Position numbers and translations under genes: made by a program | Notes under the pieces: model-generated | Databases searched by the model: none | Seen by the model: the letters and a program-made list of their open reading frames with translations, nothing else | Told to the model about the DNA's origin: nothing | From: Candidatus Flavonifractor intestinigallinarum | GTDB taxonomy: Bacteria > Bacillota > Clostridia > Oscillospirales > Oscillospiraceae | DNA length: 52,313 bases | Assembly: GCA_019119165.1 (NCBI GenBank) | Contig: DWXO01000056.1 | Location: forward strand, 1-52,313 | Direction of reading: 5' to 3' | In this document: positions 1-9,060 of the stretch, piece after piece | Layout of the letters: each line of letters starts with the position of its first letter | How positions within the stretch are numbered: position 1 is the stretch's first letter

Positions 1-20
1 CGCTTCTTGTATCTTTCTGC

Positions 21-428
21 TTACAGCTCTTTGACATAGAAATAATGGCCGTAGCTGCCGGTCCCCTGCTCTACCGCGCCGAAGCGGCGGTAGCCCATCT
101 TCTCATAGAAACGGGGCGCCTGGAAACCGAAGGTATTCAGCTCCAGCCGTTTGGCGCCCTGTCGGGCGGCGTTTTCCTCCAGCTGCTCCAGGATGCAGGC
201 GCCCAGACCGGCGTCCCGGTGGTCCTCGGCCACCCACAGCACATCCAGCATGGCCAGCTCTCCCATCCGGAAGGCGTCGCAGCCGCCGATGATCCGTCCT
301 TCCTGGTCGGTGACTACCAGGGACAGATCCGCCGTGTCCGGCACAAACTGCCGGTTATAGGCCCGCAGCCCGGCGTGGATGGCCTCTCCGGCCGCCTCGT
401 CGGCGGGACGGATCACAAACTGTTCCAT
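21..428 (-). CDS. GNAT family N-acetyltransferase
   Basis: A single-domain GNAT acetyltransferase of about 135 residues that would transfer an acetyl group from acetyl-CoA to an unknown amine. The acetyl-CoA-binding signature of motif A is visible as HRDAGLGACILEQLE near residues 70-85, followed by the usual C-terminal FYEKMGYRRFG. The ATG at 428 is preferred because GGAG lies 8 nt upstream; an ATG at 434 and a GTG at 437 are also in frame. The start region overlaps or abuts the stop of ftsK, so the two are probably cotranscribed. The substrate cannot be told from the sequence. Confidence 0.85.
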   Translation of the reverse strand: MEQFVIRPADEAAGEAIHAGLRAYNRQFVPDTADLSLVVTDQEGRIIGGCDAFRMGELAMLDVLWVAEDHRDAGLGACILEQLEENAARQGAKRLELNTFGFQAPRFYEKMGYRRFGAVEQGTGSYGHYFYVKEL

Positions 429-433
429 TCCCA

Positions 434-3127
434 TCACTCCATGTCAAAGGGGGGCATATCCCGGCTCTGGGGAATGGCGTCCCCCTCGAACTCCAGCTCG
501 TCGGGCACCGGCTCCGGCGCACCGCCGGCCATGTCCTGCTTGAACTGCATCTCCTGCCACTGCTCCTTGGTGATAAGTACCTGCCGGGGCTTGGAGCCCT
601 CGAAGGGACCCACCACCCCCTTCTCCTCCATCTGGTCCACCAGACGGGCGGCACGGGAGTAGCCCAGCTTGAGCCGCCGCTGGAGCATGGACACGCTGGC
701 CATGCCGGTCTCCACCACCACCTCGATGGCGGCGGGCAGCAGCTCGTCGTAGTCGTCTCCCACCTCTTCGGGGGCGGAGCCGCCCACGCCCTTGGAGCCC
801 TTCTCCTTCTCGGCAGCGTGCTTTTCGATGTCGTGCATGATCTCCTGGTCGTACTCGGCCCCGCCGCTGTTCTGCTTGATGAAGCCCACCACGGCGGCCA
901 CCTCCTCATCGGAGATCAGGCAGCCCTGGACACGCTGGGGCTTGCCGGAGCCCAGGGGGAAGTACAGCATATCGCCCCGGCCCACCAATTTTTCCGCGCC
1001 GGTGGTGTCCAGAATGATGCGGGATTCCAGCGAGGAGGCCACAGCGAAGGCGATACGGCTGGGGATGTTGGCCTTCATCAGGCCGGTGATGACATCAGCG
1101 GAGGGCCGCTGGGTGGCGATGATCAGGTGCATACCGGCGGCACGGCCCATCTGGGCCACCCGGCAGATGGATTCCTCCACCTCCTTGGCGGCCACCAGCA
1201 TCAGGTCGGCCAGCTCGTCGATGACCACCACGATCTGGGGCATCTTCTCCATGTCGTCGGTCTTGGCTGCGTGGGCGTTGTAGGAGGCCAGATCCCGGAC
1301 GCCGATCTCGGAGAAAGCCCGGTACCGCTTCATCATCTCCACCACCGCCCACTGGAGGGCGCCGGCGGCCTTCTTGGGGTCGGTGACCACCGGGATGAGC
1401 AGATGGGGAATGCCGTTGTAGATGCCCAGCTCCACCATCTTGGGGTCCACCATGATGAGGCGGACCTCCTCCGGGGTGGCCTTGTACAGCAGAGAAATAA
1501 TGAGGGAGTTGGTACACACCGACTTACCGGAGCCGGTGGTACCGGCAATGAGCAGGTGGGGCAGCTTGGCAATGTTGCCCACAATGTTATTGCCGCCGAT
1601 GTCCTTGCCCACGGCGAAGGACACCTTGGAGGGGTTGTCCCGGAACTCCTTGGAATCGATGACGTCGTGGATGTACACCGGGGACACCAGGCGGTTGGGC
1701 ACCTCGATGCCCACCATGGAGATCTGGTTGGGGATGGGGGCGATGCGCACACCGGTGGCGCCCAGGGCCAGGGCGATGTCGTCAGCCAGATTGGTCAGCT
1801 TGTTGAGCCGCACGCCCTGATCCAGCTCCAGCTCATACCGGGTCACCGAGGGGCCCCGGGTCACGTTGGAGATGCTGGCGTCGATGCCGAAGGAGCGGAT
1901 GGTGTCGCTGAGACGGGCCTGATTGGCCCGCAGCTCCCCCGCCACGTCGGAGCTGGATACCCCCTCCCCTTCCGTCAGCAGAGAGACGGGGGGATACTGG
2001 TAGGCCATGGGCTCCTCCTCCAGGCTGCGGGCAATGTCCTGGGCCACCTCGGCGGCGGCCTGGGCGGTCTCCTCCTTCTGGCGGGCCTTGGCGGAGGTGG
2101 GCGGCACGGCTGGCTCCCGCACGATCTCGGGCATGGGAGCCGGCTGGAGCACAGGCTGAGGCTCCGGAACAGGTTCCGGTTCCGGCTCCGGCGGGGCCAC
2201 GGGCTGGGGCTGGACGGCCTCATGCCGGAGCTCCGCCGGGGCGGCAAAGGGCAGGGCCTCCTCCTCCGGCACCTCCGCCTCCTCAGGCTGGGCGTGGGTA
2301 TTGCCGGTCAGCACCTGATCGGGGGTGGGCACCGAGGGTTTGCGGTTGAAAAAGCGCTCCTTCTTCTCGATGGGCTTGGGCTCCCGCTTTTTGCCCACCA
2401 GAGGACCGTCGTCCACCGGAATGTCGATCTGGGGCTGCTGCCTGCGGCTCTCCCGGACAGGCTCATGCTCCGGCTCGGCTCTTTTCCGGCGGGGCCGGGG
2501 CTCGGGGATCTCCTCCTCCTCGTACTCCGGGCGGCTGCGAACCTTGTCCACCACGTCGGTGGGAGAAATATGGAAGCACACCATCACCAGGATCACCGCC
2601 AGCAGCACGAAGATGATGCCGGCGCCGATCTTGCTGAACACAGCGGTGAGGCCCAGAGCGGCCACGCCGCTGACCACGCCGCCGCTGGTCAGGGCCTGGC
2701 CCTGGGTCCACAGCAGCTCAGGCAGCTTCATGTCCCAGGCATAGGCTCCCTTGGCCAGCAGCAGGTGGAAGAAGCCGCCGGCCAGCACCGGCAGCAGCAG
2801 GGCGCACCACACCCGCAGCCGCACCGGGCGGCCCCGGTGGAAAGCCAGGATGCCGCTGGCCACCAGCAGCATGGGAGGCAGCAGCAGGTAGCCGTAGCCG
2901 ATGAGGCCCTTCACCAGCCCGCAGAAAAAGTCGATGAAGATGGCCTGGATGTGGAAGTAGCCCAGCGCGGCAAAGATGGCCAGCAGCAGACACACCACGG
3001 CCCCCACCTCCCGCCGGACCGGGCGGGGGGCGGGCTTTTTACGGCTGGATGTGGTGCGGGAAGAGGAGGACCGGCTGGAAGAGGCGGTCCGCTTCCCTCC
3101 GGTGCTTTTCTTCTTTGCGGTGGCCAT
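434..3127 (-). CDS. ftsK: DNA translocase FtsK/SpoIIIE
   Basis: A membrane-anchored hexameric ATPase that pumps chromosomal DNA through the division or sporulation septum. At 897 residues it is full length. A Lys/Ser/Arg-rich N-terminus is followed by four hydrophobic segments (about residues 40-205) and a Pro/Glu-rich linker (about 210-380). The RecA-like motor has Walker A GTTGSGKS near residue 528 and Walker B VVVIDELADLM. The C-terminal winged-helix gamma domain reads KOPS/SRS-type sites. AAAGGA sits 9 nt before the ATG. In a spore former this may be the SpoIIIE-type forespore pump; one gene may serve both roles. A GNAT gene follows with overlap. Confidence 0.97.
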   Translation of the reverse strand: MATAKKKSTGGKRTASSSRSSSSRTTSSRKKPAPRPVRREVGAVVCLLLAIFAALGYFHIQAIFIDFFCGLVKGLIGYGYLLLPPMLLVASGILAFHRGRPVRLRVWCALLLPVLAGGFFHLLLAKGAYAWDMKLPELLWTQGQALTSGGVVSGVAALGLTAVFSKIGAGIIFVLLAVILVMVCFHISPTDVVDKVRSRPEYEEEEIPEPRPRRKRAEPEHEPVRESRRQQPQIDIPVDDGPLVGKKREPKPIEKKERFFNRKPSVPTPDQVLTGNTHAQPEEAEVPEEEALPFAAPAELRHEAVQPQPVAPPEPEPEPVPEPQPVLQPAPMPEIVREPAVPPTSAKARQKEETAQAAAEVAQDIARSLEEEPMAYQYPPVSLLTEGEGVSSSDVAGELRANQARLSDTIRSFGIDASISNVTRGPSVTRYELELDQGVRLNKLTNLADDIALALGATGVRIAPIPNQISMVGIEVPNRLVSPVYIHDVIDSKEFRDNPSKVSFAVGKDIGGNNIVGNIAKLPHLLIAGTTGSGKSVCTNSLIISLLYKATPEEVRLIMVDPKMVELGIYNGIPHLLIPVVTDPKKAAGALQWAVVEMMKRYRAFSEIGVRDLASYNAHAAKTDDMEKMPQIVVVIDELADLMLVAAKEVEESICRVAQMGRAAGMHLIIATQRPSADVITGLMKANIPSRIAFAVASSLESRIILDTTGAEKLVGRGDMLYFPLGSGKPQRVQGCLISDEEVAAVVGFIKQNSGGAEYDQEIMHDIEKHAAEKEKGSKGVGGSAPEEVGDDYDELLPAAIEVVVETGMASVSMLQRRLKLGYSRAARLVDQMEEKGVVGPFEGSKPRQVLITKEQWQEMQFKQDMAGGAPEPVPDELEFEGDAIPQSRDMPPFDME

Positions 3128-3180
3128 GGTATCAGATCCTTTCAGGGTCGGGTTTCCCGCCCCACGGGCGGGGATGCTGT

Positions 3181-4041
3181 TTACAGCATCACGGTTTTTA
3201 CGATGCCGGCGATGAGGCTGCCAAGGCCCACCGCCCAGCAGTAGTAGGCGAACTTGCCGAACTTGCCCTTGTCGGACAGGCTCTTGACCAGACGGATGGC
3301 GAAATAGCCTACCACGGCGGCTACGGCCACGCCCACCAGATACATGGGCAGCTCGGCCATATCAAAGCCGCTGGTCGCCGCGTCCTTCAGCTCCAGGATA
3401 TTGGCGCCCACAATGGCGGGCAGGGACATCAGGAAGGAGAAGCGGACAGCAAAGGCCCGGTCAAAGCCCCGCAGCATACCCACGGAGATGGTGGTACCGG
3501 AGCGGGACAGGCCGGGGATCACCGCCAGAGCCTGGCCGCAGCCCACGATGAGGGCGTCCACCACGGTGGCGTTCTTGGCGGTCTTGCGGCCATGGGCCAG
3601 CCGGTCGGAGAAGAACAGGATGCAGCCGGTGAACAGCAGAGCGATGGATACCATGATGGAGCTGGCAAACAGGGCGTTCACGGCGTCCTGGAGCAGCACC
3701 ATGACGAAGAGGGGCAGGGTGGCGATGATAATGAGCATCACCATCCGCCGGGCGGGGGGCGGCGGGGTGCCTTTGTCCTTCCCCGCCAGGGCGGCGATGC
3801 CCAGGAAGAACTCCCGGATCATCTCCACCACGTCCTTCCAATAGACCACCAGCACCGAGATCAGGGTGCCGAAGTGGAGCATGACCGTAAACATCATGTA
3901 CTTTTCTTCCATGTTCTCCATCCCGAAGAACTGCTGGAACAGGGCCAGGTGGCCGGAACTGGAGATGGGCAGGAACTCCGCCACGCCCTGGATGATCCCC
4001 ATGAGGATGGCCAACAGATAGCTCAAAATGACTTCCTCCAT
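3181..4041 (-). CDS. uppP: Undecaprenyl-diphosphatase UppP (BacA)
   Basis: An integral membrane phosphatase that recycles undecaprenyl diphosphate to the monophosphate carrier used for peptidoglycan, and a known contributor to bacitracin tolerance. The family signatures are present: GVAEFLPISSSGHLAL near the N-terminus (residues 19-34) and PGLSRSGTT around residue 170. Length (286 aa) and the multiple hydrophobic helices fit. The ATG at 4041 aligns with family lengths but lacks a ribosome site. An in-frame TTG at 4026 follows GGAGG at good spacing and could be the true start. The gene is divergent from the decayed dacF-like gene, so cell-wall genes cluster here. Confidence 0.96.
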   Translation of the reverse strand: MEEVILSYLLAILMGIIQGVAEFLPISSSGHLALFQQFFGMENMEEKYMMFTVMLHFGTLISVLVVYWKDVVEMIREFFLGIAALAGKDKGTPPPPARRMVMLIIIATLPLFVMVLLQDAVNALFASSIMVSIALLFTGCILFFSDRLAHGRKTAKNATVVDALIVGCGQALAVIPGLSRSGTTISVGMLRGFDRAFAVRFSFLMSLPAIVGANILELKDAATSGFDMAELPMYLVGVAVAAVVGYFAIRLVKSLSDKGKFGKFAYYCWAVGLGSLIAGIVKTVML

Positions 4042-4224
4042 TCACAATATTTGGGAACGGACGCCTGCCTGTATACAGGGCCGCTCCCGGCAAGGCGCCC
4101 TGGGCGTTGTGCTGCCTCAGGGCGGTTAGTTTTAATCATATCATATCCAGCGGCATTTTTCCATCCTTTTTCCCTCCGGCTGAAAAAATCCCGTGGACAG
4201 CCTGATTTCCACCTTTTCTGTCAT

Positions 4225-4253
4225 TTGACAAAGTGTCTGGGATATGCCATACT
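4225..4253 (+). promoter_or_regulatory. Sigma-A promoter of the dacF-like pseudogene
   Basis: A perfect -35 TTGACA is separated by 17 bp from a weaker -10 CATACT. It lies about 50 bp before the signal-peptide ATG of the decayed carboxypeptidase gene, so the promoter appears to outlive the gene. Confidence 0.6.
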
Positions 4254-4303
4254 GATTTCAATACCAAGCGGTTTATGGGCCGCCGGAATAGGAGATGAGC
4301 CCT

Positions 4304-5579
4304 ATGTCCAGTCCCAAAGTCCACCGTTCCTCCCGCCTGCTGATCCTGGTTCTGGTCCTCTCGCTGCTGCTGGGTACGGCACATGACGGCCTACCTTATC
4401 TTTGAGGAGTTGGAGGCCGGCAACCTCACCCTGGACACCCTGGTGCCCATCAGCGCCGAAAACGCCCAAAAATCTCAGGATGCCAAGAACTATCCCGCCT
4501 CGGTGCCCCTGCCCGCCAGGTCCTCGGTGCCGGTGGACACCCTGCTCAAGCTGATCCTGGTCCCCTCGGCCAGCGCCAGCTGCATCGTCATGGCGGAGTA
4601 TATCTCCGGCAGCGAGGAGGCCTTTGTCCAGCGGATGAACGAGACCGCCAGGGAACTGGGCATGACAGCGGAGTATGAAAACTCCCACGGCGCCCACGTC
4701 CACTACCTCACCGCCCGGTCCCAGGCCATTCTGGTCCGGGAATTCATCCAGCGCTACCCCCAGATTCTGGATTAGACCTCCCTCACCGGAGTCTCCTTCA
4801 ACGGTAAGTGGTATCCCAACACCAACAAGCTGCTGCCCGGTCTGGACTACGCCTATGAAGGGGCGGACGGCTTCAAGACGGGTACTATCACCGCCGCGGG
4901 CTACTGCCTCAGCGCCACCGCCGTGAAGAACGGCAGGCGCATCATCAGCGTGGTGATGAAGTCCTCCAACGACAGAACCCGCCACACCGACAGCGCCGCC
5001 CTGCTGGACTACGGCTTTGCCCTGCTGGAGTACCAGTCCCCCTATGACGACGTGGCCTACCACTGGTGCCGGGAGGATGTTGCCGGTCTGAAGGAGCTGG
5101 GGGTGGAGCTCCACGCCCAAGAGGACGCCTTCCGTCCCGATGATCCGGTGACCCGGGCGGAGTTTACCGCCATGCTGTACACCGCTCTGGAGCAGAAAGA
5201 GGCCCTGCCCCAGGCCCCCGAGGGGCTGGAGGAGCCAGACTTTACCGACACGGCGGACAGCTGGGCCGCCGACTACATCCATCAGGCCGCCGCCCTGGGT
5301 CTGGTGAACGGCGCTGACGCCAATTCCTTTGCCCCCGACCGCCCCATCACCCGGCAGGAGATCATGACCATCCTGGACCGCTGCCTGGACCTGCCCGATG
5401 AAAACGGCCTGGGCTTTGCCGACGACGGCGACATTGCCTTCTGGGCCCTGGAGGCCGCCGCCCGCACCACCGCCGCCGGACTGTTCCAGGGCGGCAACGG
5501 CAACGCCCTGATGCCCCTGGCCACCTCCACCCGGGCCGAGGCCGCCGCTGTCCTCAGCCGGGTGGTGGAACTGCTGTAA
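4304..5579 (+). pseudogene. Decayed SLH-domain D-Ala-D-Ala carboxypeptidase (DacF-like)
   Basis: Remnant of a penicillin-binding-protein-type D,D-carboxypeptidase with three C-terminal SLH repeats (roughly 5045-5200, 5240-5390, 5410-5575). The start and signal peptide (4304 on, MSSPKVHRSS then a Leu-rich core) are in a different frame from the enzyme body that begins near 4383. The expected catalytic SxxK segment between them is missing, consistent with a frame-breaking deletion at about 4375-4385. The second active-site motif reads SAS instead of SxN. The third, KTG, is kept (FKTGT). An in-frame TAG at 4773-4775 splits the body, and coding similarity continues unchanged after it. With no catalytic serine the locus cannot make an active enzyme. 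The SLH part may still be translatable but has no good start. Confidence 0.88.
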
Positions 5580-5597
5580 TAAGTAAGGAGAATGGGT

Positions 5598-6794
5598 ATG
5601 ATAAGACGTGCCGCCGCTCTGCTGTGCGCCCTGGCCCTGCTGGCCGGTCTGGCCGCCTGCGCCGCCCCGCAGCCGGAGCCTTCCCCCACGCCCTCCCCCT
5701 CTCCCACGCAGACCCCAGCGCCCACGCCGACCCCCGAGCCAACACCTACCCCCAGTGCAGAGCCCACCCCCTCCCCTTCCGTCCAGGCCTCCGGAACGCC
5801 GGAACCGGCCGCCACGGTCACCCCGCCGTCGGAGACCCCTCAGCCCGAACCTGAGGAAAGTCCGGCCTCCCCCTCCCCTGCCATTGTCGCCCGCAAACTG
5901 TCCGCCTCGGTACCGGCCTCCGACCCCTACGCCGGAGCGGCGGCGGTGCTCCCCGCCGGTACCTCCTTCTGCATCCTCAGCGAGCAGGGCAACTGGTGGA
6001 AGGTGTCCTCCGGCTACGGCACCGGCTGGGTGGACCATCGCCTGTGCATGATCAACCTGCCCGACGTGGTCCCTTCTATCGTATATGACGCCACCAATTC
6101 CTATGCCTCCCGGTATACCAGCTCGGGCAAGGATATCCCCGGCATCACCGGTCAGGCCCTCTACCAGGGCAAGGTGTACAACCCCCGCTTTGATGAGGAG
6201 CAGTTCCTCATGCCGGTGCTCTACGCCACCGCCAAAAAGATCTGCACCGCCCAGCAGAAGGCCCTGGCCCAGGGCAACAGTCTGAAGCTGTATGAGGCTT
6301 ACCGGCCTTATGCCGCCCAGCGGGCGGTGGTCAAGGCCCTGACCGCTCTGGCGGAGAAGGACCCGGAGGTGAAGGCGGGCATCACCACAAAGCCCTGGTC
6401 CATGACCTACTTCATCAACACCGGCTATTCCAACCACCAGAAGGGTTTTGCGGTAGATGTCAGTTTGGTGAAGGTATTCCGCACCGAGACCCGCTCCACC
6501 GGCGGTCGCTCCTATCTGGTGCCGGTGGACTACCAGGAATATGAGATGCCCACCCCCATCCATGAGCTGAGTATGGCGGCGGCCTCCACCACCGGTCCCG
6601 GGGAGACCACCCTGGCCTCCACCATGAACGACCCGGCCATCGCCCTGCGGGACTACTTCCGCAAGGCGGGCATGACCCCCCTGGAGTCGGAGTGGTGGCA
6701 CTTCAACGACTACGCCGCCCGTACTCTGGCGGGAGGACGCACCTCTACCGGCGGCTTTGAGGTCACCCGCTGCCGCAGCGCCGCCCCCGGATAA
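5598..6794 (+). CDS. M15-family D,D-peptidase lipoprotein with SH3-like domain (VanY/VanX-like)
   Basis: A 398-residue exported lipoprotein. The signal peptide ends in the lipobox LAGLAAC. A long Pro/Thr/Glu-rich spacer follows, then an SH3-like wall-binding segment (about residues 100-155). The C-terminal zinc peptidase is of the M15 type, with [23 protein letters not shown] (zinc His and Asp) and EWWHFND (third ligand and catalytic Glu). Such enzymes trim D-Ala from peptidoglycan stems. It directly follows the decayed D,D-carboxypeptidase and may now supply that activity. The ATG at 5598 is chosen because AAGGAG lies 7 nt before it; the ATG at 5592 is too close to that site. Confidence 0.88.
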   Translation: MIRRAAALLCALALLAGLAACAAPQPEPSPTPSPSPTQTPAPTPTPEPTPTPSAEPTPSPSVQASGTPEPAATVTPPSETPQPEPEESPASPSPAIVARKLSASVPASDPYAGAAAVLPAGTSFCILSEQGNWWKVSSGYGTGWVDHRLCMINLPDVVPSIVYDATNSYASRYTSSGKDIPGITGQALYQGKVYNPRFDEEQFLMPVLYATAKKICTAQQKALAQGNSLKLYEAYRPYAAQRAVVKALTALAEKDPEVKAGITTKPWSMTYFINTGYSNHQKGFAVDVSLVKVFRTETRSTGGRSYLVPVDYQEYEMPTPIHELSMAAASTTGPGETTLASTMNDPAIALRDYFRKAGMTPLESEWWHFNDYAARTLAGGRTSTGGFEVTRCRSAAPG

Positions 6795-6804
6795 CGCAAA
6801 AAGA

Positions 6805-6838
6805 GAGCCCGGATCAAATTGATCCGGGCTCCCTTTTT
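6805..6838. terminator. Bidirectional terminator
   Basis: A 13-bp perfect stem (GAGCCCGGATCAA and its complement) with A-rich and T-rich flanks on the two sides. It ends both the M15 peptidase transcript (+) and the M18 aminopeptidase transcript (-). Confidence 0.9.
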
Positions 6839-6855
6839 TAGACTCATATTGCTGT

Positions 6856-8265
6856 TTACTGAGCTTCGTAAACCGCCTTCATGCCCTTATAGGTCATATA
6901 GCAGTCCAGCTTGGACACGGTCTCGAAGGGGGCGTGCATAGACAGAACAGGCACGCCTGCGTCGATGGTGTCGATATCACGCTCGGCCATATAGCAGGCC
7001 ACGGTGCCGCCGCCGCCGGCATCCACCTTGCCCAGCTCGGCCATCTGCCACACCACACCGGCGGCGTCCAGCACCCGGCGGGTGTAGGCCACCAGCTCGG
7101 CAGAGGCGTCGGAGGCGCCGGACTTGCCCCGGGCGCCGGTGTACTTGCACAGGCCCATACCGTAGTTGACCTTGGCGCTGTTGCGCTTCTCATACACGTC
7201 GGCAAAGTTGGGGTCGAAGGCGGCGGTCACGTCGGCGGACAGGCAGAAGGACTTCTCATAGCAGGCCTTCAGAGTCACCCGCTGGGCGTCGCACAGATCG
7301 CTCATGAAGGTATCAAAGGCGGCGGACCGCATACCGGACACGCCTTCGGAGCCGATCTCCTCCTTGTCGGCCAGCATACACACAGCGGTGCGGGCGGGGG
7401 TGCCCAGGGTAAACAGGGCGGCCAGGGCGGCGAAGCCGCACACCCGGTCGTCGTGGCCGTAGGCGCCGATGAGGGAGCGGTCAAAGCCGATGTCCATGGC
7501 CTTGAAGGCGGGCACGGCGGACAGCTCGGCGGAAATGAAGTCCTCCTCCACGATGCCGTACTTCTGGTTGAGCAGGTCCAGGATGGCCAGCTTCACCCGG
7601 TCGCTCCCCTCATCGCCGGCAAAGGGACGGCTGCCGATGAGCAGGTTCAGGCTCTCACCGGGAATGGCCTCGCCCAGGGGCTTCTTGGACTGCTCCACGC
7701 CCAGGTGGGGCAGCAGGTCGTCGATGGTGAAGCGGGGCTCCCCCTCCCCGGCGCCGATGGACACTTTCACGGTGGAGCCGTCCTTCAGGGCGATGACGCC
7801 GTGGAGTTCCAGCGGGATGGTAACCCACTGGTACTTGCGGATGCCGCCGTAGTAGTGGGTCTTGAGGAAGGCCAGCTCGGCGTCCTCATAGAGGGGATTG
7901 GGCTTCAGGTCCAGACGGGGGGAATCGATGTGGGCAGCGCCGATGTTGACGCCCTCGCTGAGGGGCTTGCTGCCGATGACGGCCAGCATCACCGCCTTGC
8001 CCCGGTTCACCCGGTACAGCTTGTCGCCGGGATTGAGGGCCATGCCCCGGACAAAGGGCTTGAAGCCGTGGTACTCGGCCAGGCGGACCGTCTCGTCCAC
8101 GCACTCCCGCTCGGTCTTACCGGCGTCCAGGAACTTCTTGTAATCCTCACAATATGCGTTCAGATCCGCCTCCTCCGCGGGATTCAGGCGGTCATAGCCA
8201 TTCTTGGGCTGATAGAGCAGGGCTTCCCGCCGCAGCTCACCGGGGGTCTTTTGTTTCTCTTCCAT
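6856..8265 (-). CDS. M18 family aminopeptidase (aspartyl/leucyl aminopeptidase type)
   Basis: A cytosolic di-zinc aminopeptidase of the M18 family that removes N-terminal residues from peptides. Its 469 residues match the bacterial aminopeptidase-1 branch. Metal-site signatures are visible: AAHIDSPRLDLKP (about residues 110-122, His and nearby Asp), DKEEIGSEG (about 305, catalytic Glu pair) and a C-terminal SMHAPFE that supplies the last His. It starts at ATG 8265 and lies 26 nt after coaE on the same strand, probably cotranscribed. The shared terminator lies just after its stop. Confidence 0.93.
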   Translation of the reverse strand: MEEKQKTPGELRREALLYQPKNGYDRLNPAEEADLNAYCEDYKKFLDAGKTERECVDETVRLAEYHGFKPFVRGMALNPGDKLYRVNRGKAVMLAVIGSKPLSEGVNIGAAHIDSPRLDLKPNPLYEDAELAFLKTHYYGGIRKYQWVTIPLELHGVIALKDGSTVKVSIGAGEGEPRFTIDDLLPHLGVEQSKKPLGEAIPGESLNLLIGSRPFAGDEGSDRVKLAILDLLNQKYGIVEEDFISAELSAVPAFKAMDIGFDRSLIGAYGHDDRVCGFAALAALFTLGTPARTAVCMLADKEEIGSEGVSGMRSAAFDTFMSDLCDAQRVTLKACYEKSFCLSADVTAAFDPNFADVYEKRNSAKVNYGMGLCKYTGARGKSGASDASAELVAYTRRVLDAAGVVWQMAELGKVDAGGGGTVACYMAERDIDTIDAGVPVLSMHAPFETVSKLDCYMTYKGMKAVYEAQ

Positions 8266-8291
8266 GTGAGAGTCCTCCTTTATGATAAACG

Positions 8292-8885
8292 TTATGGGAT
8301 CAGCGTCTGAAACAGAGCCAGGGCCTTTTGGGCGAATTCCTCCGCCGTGCCCTGATTCTCCAGGATGTGGGTGCAGTGGGCCCGGAAAAAGCCGTCCCCC
8401 TGCTGGGCGTCCACCCGCTTGCGGGCGTAGTCCTCCGAAATGCCCTCCCGGGCCATGATGCGGCGGATGCGCTCCTCCCGGGGGGCCAGGATACCCACCA
8501 CCGCGTCGCAGGTCTCCCCCACGCCGCTCTCGATGAGGGCGATGGCGTCGATGGCCACAGCACTCCGTCCTTCCGCCTCCGCCTGGGTTGCTTGCCGGTC
8601 GATCTCCTGGATGATAAACCGATGGGTAATGGCGTTCAGGTCGGCCAGGGCCTGGGGATTTGCAAAGACCACGCTCCCCAGGGCCTTCCGGTCCACCTGC
8701 GCCGTCCCGTCCAGGATGGCGGGACCGAAGCGGGCCGTCAGGGCTTCCCTCATAGGGGCGCTGTGGGCCAGCAGATCATGATACACCTGATCGGCGTCGA
8801 TGATGTGGGCCCCCAGAGCGGTCAATACGTTGAGGGCTGTGGTCTTGCCCGCCCCGGTGGGGCCGGTGATGCCGATGCGTTTCAT
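8292..8885 (-). CDS. coaE: Dephospho-CoA kinase
   Basis: Catalyses the last step of coenzyme A synthesis, phosphorylating the 3'-hydroxyl of dephospho-CoA with ATP. The P-loop GPTGAGKTT lies at residues 8-16, and the substrate region DADQVYHDLL and the helical lid follow in order. Length is typical (197 aa). GGAGG and GAAGG precede the ATG. Upstream are two copies of an extended -10 element. The M18 aminopeptidase follows closely. Confidence 0.95.
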   Translation of the reverse strand: MKRIGITGPTGAGKTTALNVLTALGAHIIDADQVYHDLLAHSAPMREALTARFGPAILDGTAQVDRKALGSVVFANPQALADLNAITHRFIIQEIDRQATQAEAEGRSAVAIDAIALIESGVGETCDAVVGILAPREERIRRIMAREGISEDYARKRVDAQQGDGFFRAHCTHILENQGTAEEFAQKALALFQTLIP

Positions 8886-8903
8886 GTCCTTCGCCTCCGG
8901 ATG

Positions 8904-8977
8904 TTAGTATACCACATGATACAAGGGGTGTGTGAGCGATTTGTAAATTGTGGCGGACTGTTGTTTAGTATACCACA
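8904..8977 (-). promoter_or_regulatory. coaE: Tandem extended -10 elements upstream of coaE
   Basis: The 13-mer TGTGGTATACTAA (minus-strand reading) occurs twice, at 8904-8916 and 8965-8977. Each copy contains TGG directly before TATACT, which is an extended -10. Neither has a convincing -35. They probably act as two start sites for coaE; a shared regulator site is possible. Confidence 0.5.
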
Positions 8978-9018
8978 AATGCCGTGTGATTGGAAAACGA
9001 TTTTTTCCAGAACCGAAG

Positions 9019-9054
9019 AATCGGGACGGCGAATGTTCATTCGCCGTCCCGATT
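9019..9054. terminator. 17-bp perfect hairpin after the sigma/anti-sigma remnant
   Basis: AATCGGGACGGCGAATG is followed by a 2-nt loop and its exact complement. It lies immediately after the stop codon at 9061, so it is the likely transcription end of the minus-strand locus, although the T-run on that strand is weak. Confidence 0.65.
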
Positions 9055-9060
9055 TTACCG

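Noticed and set aside
818-3244. A very long open frame on the plus strand opposite ftsK, and similar ones at 4302-6701 (-), 11481-13394 (+) and 33802-36237 (+)
   Set aside because: They run antisense to well-recognised genes, their products are low-complexity His/Gly/Leu/Gln-rich, and they lack ribosome sites and domains. Long antisense frames are expected in GC-rich coding DNA.
4773-4775. The in-frame TAG read as a recoded pyrrolysine or a suppressed codon
   Set aside because: The same gene has lost its catalytic Ser segment and frame, so a plain nonsense mutation is simpler. No PYLIS-like context or pyl gene is visible.
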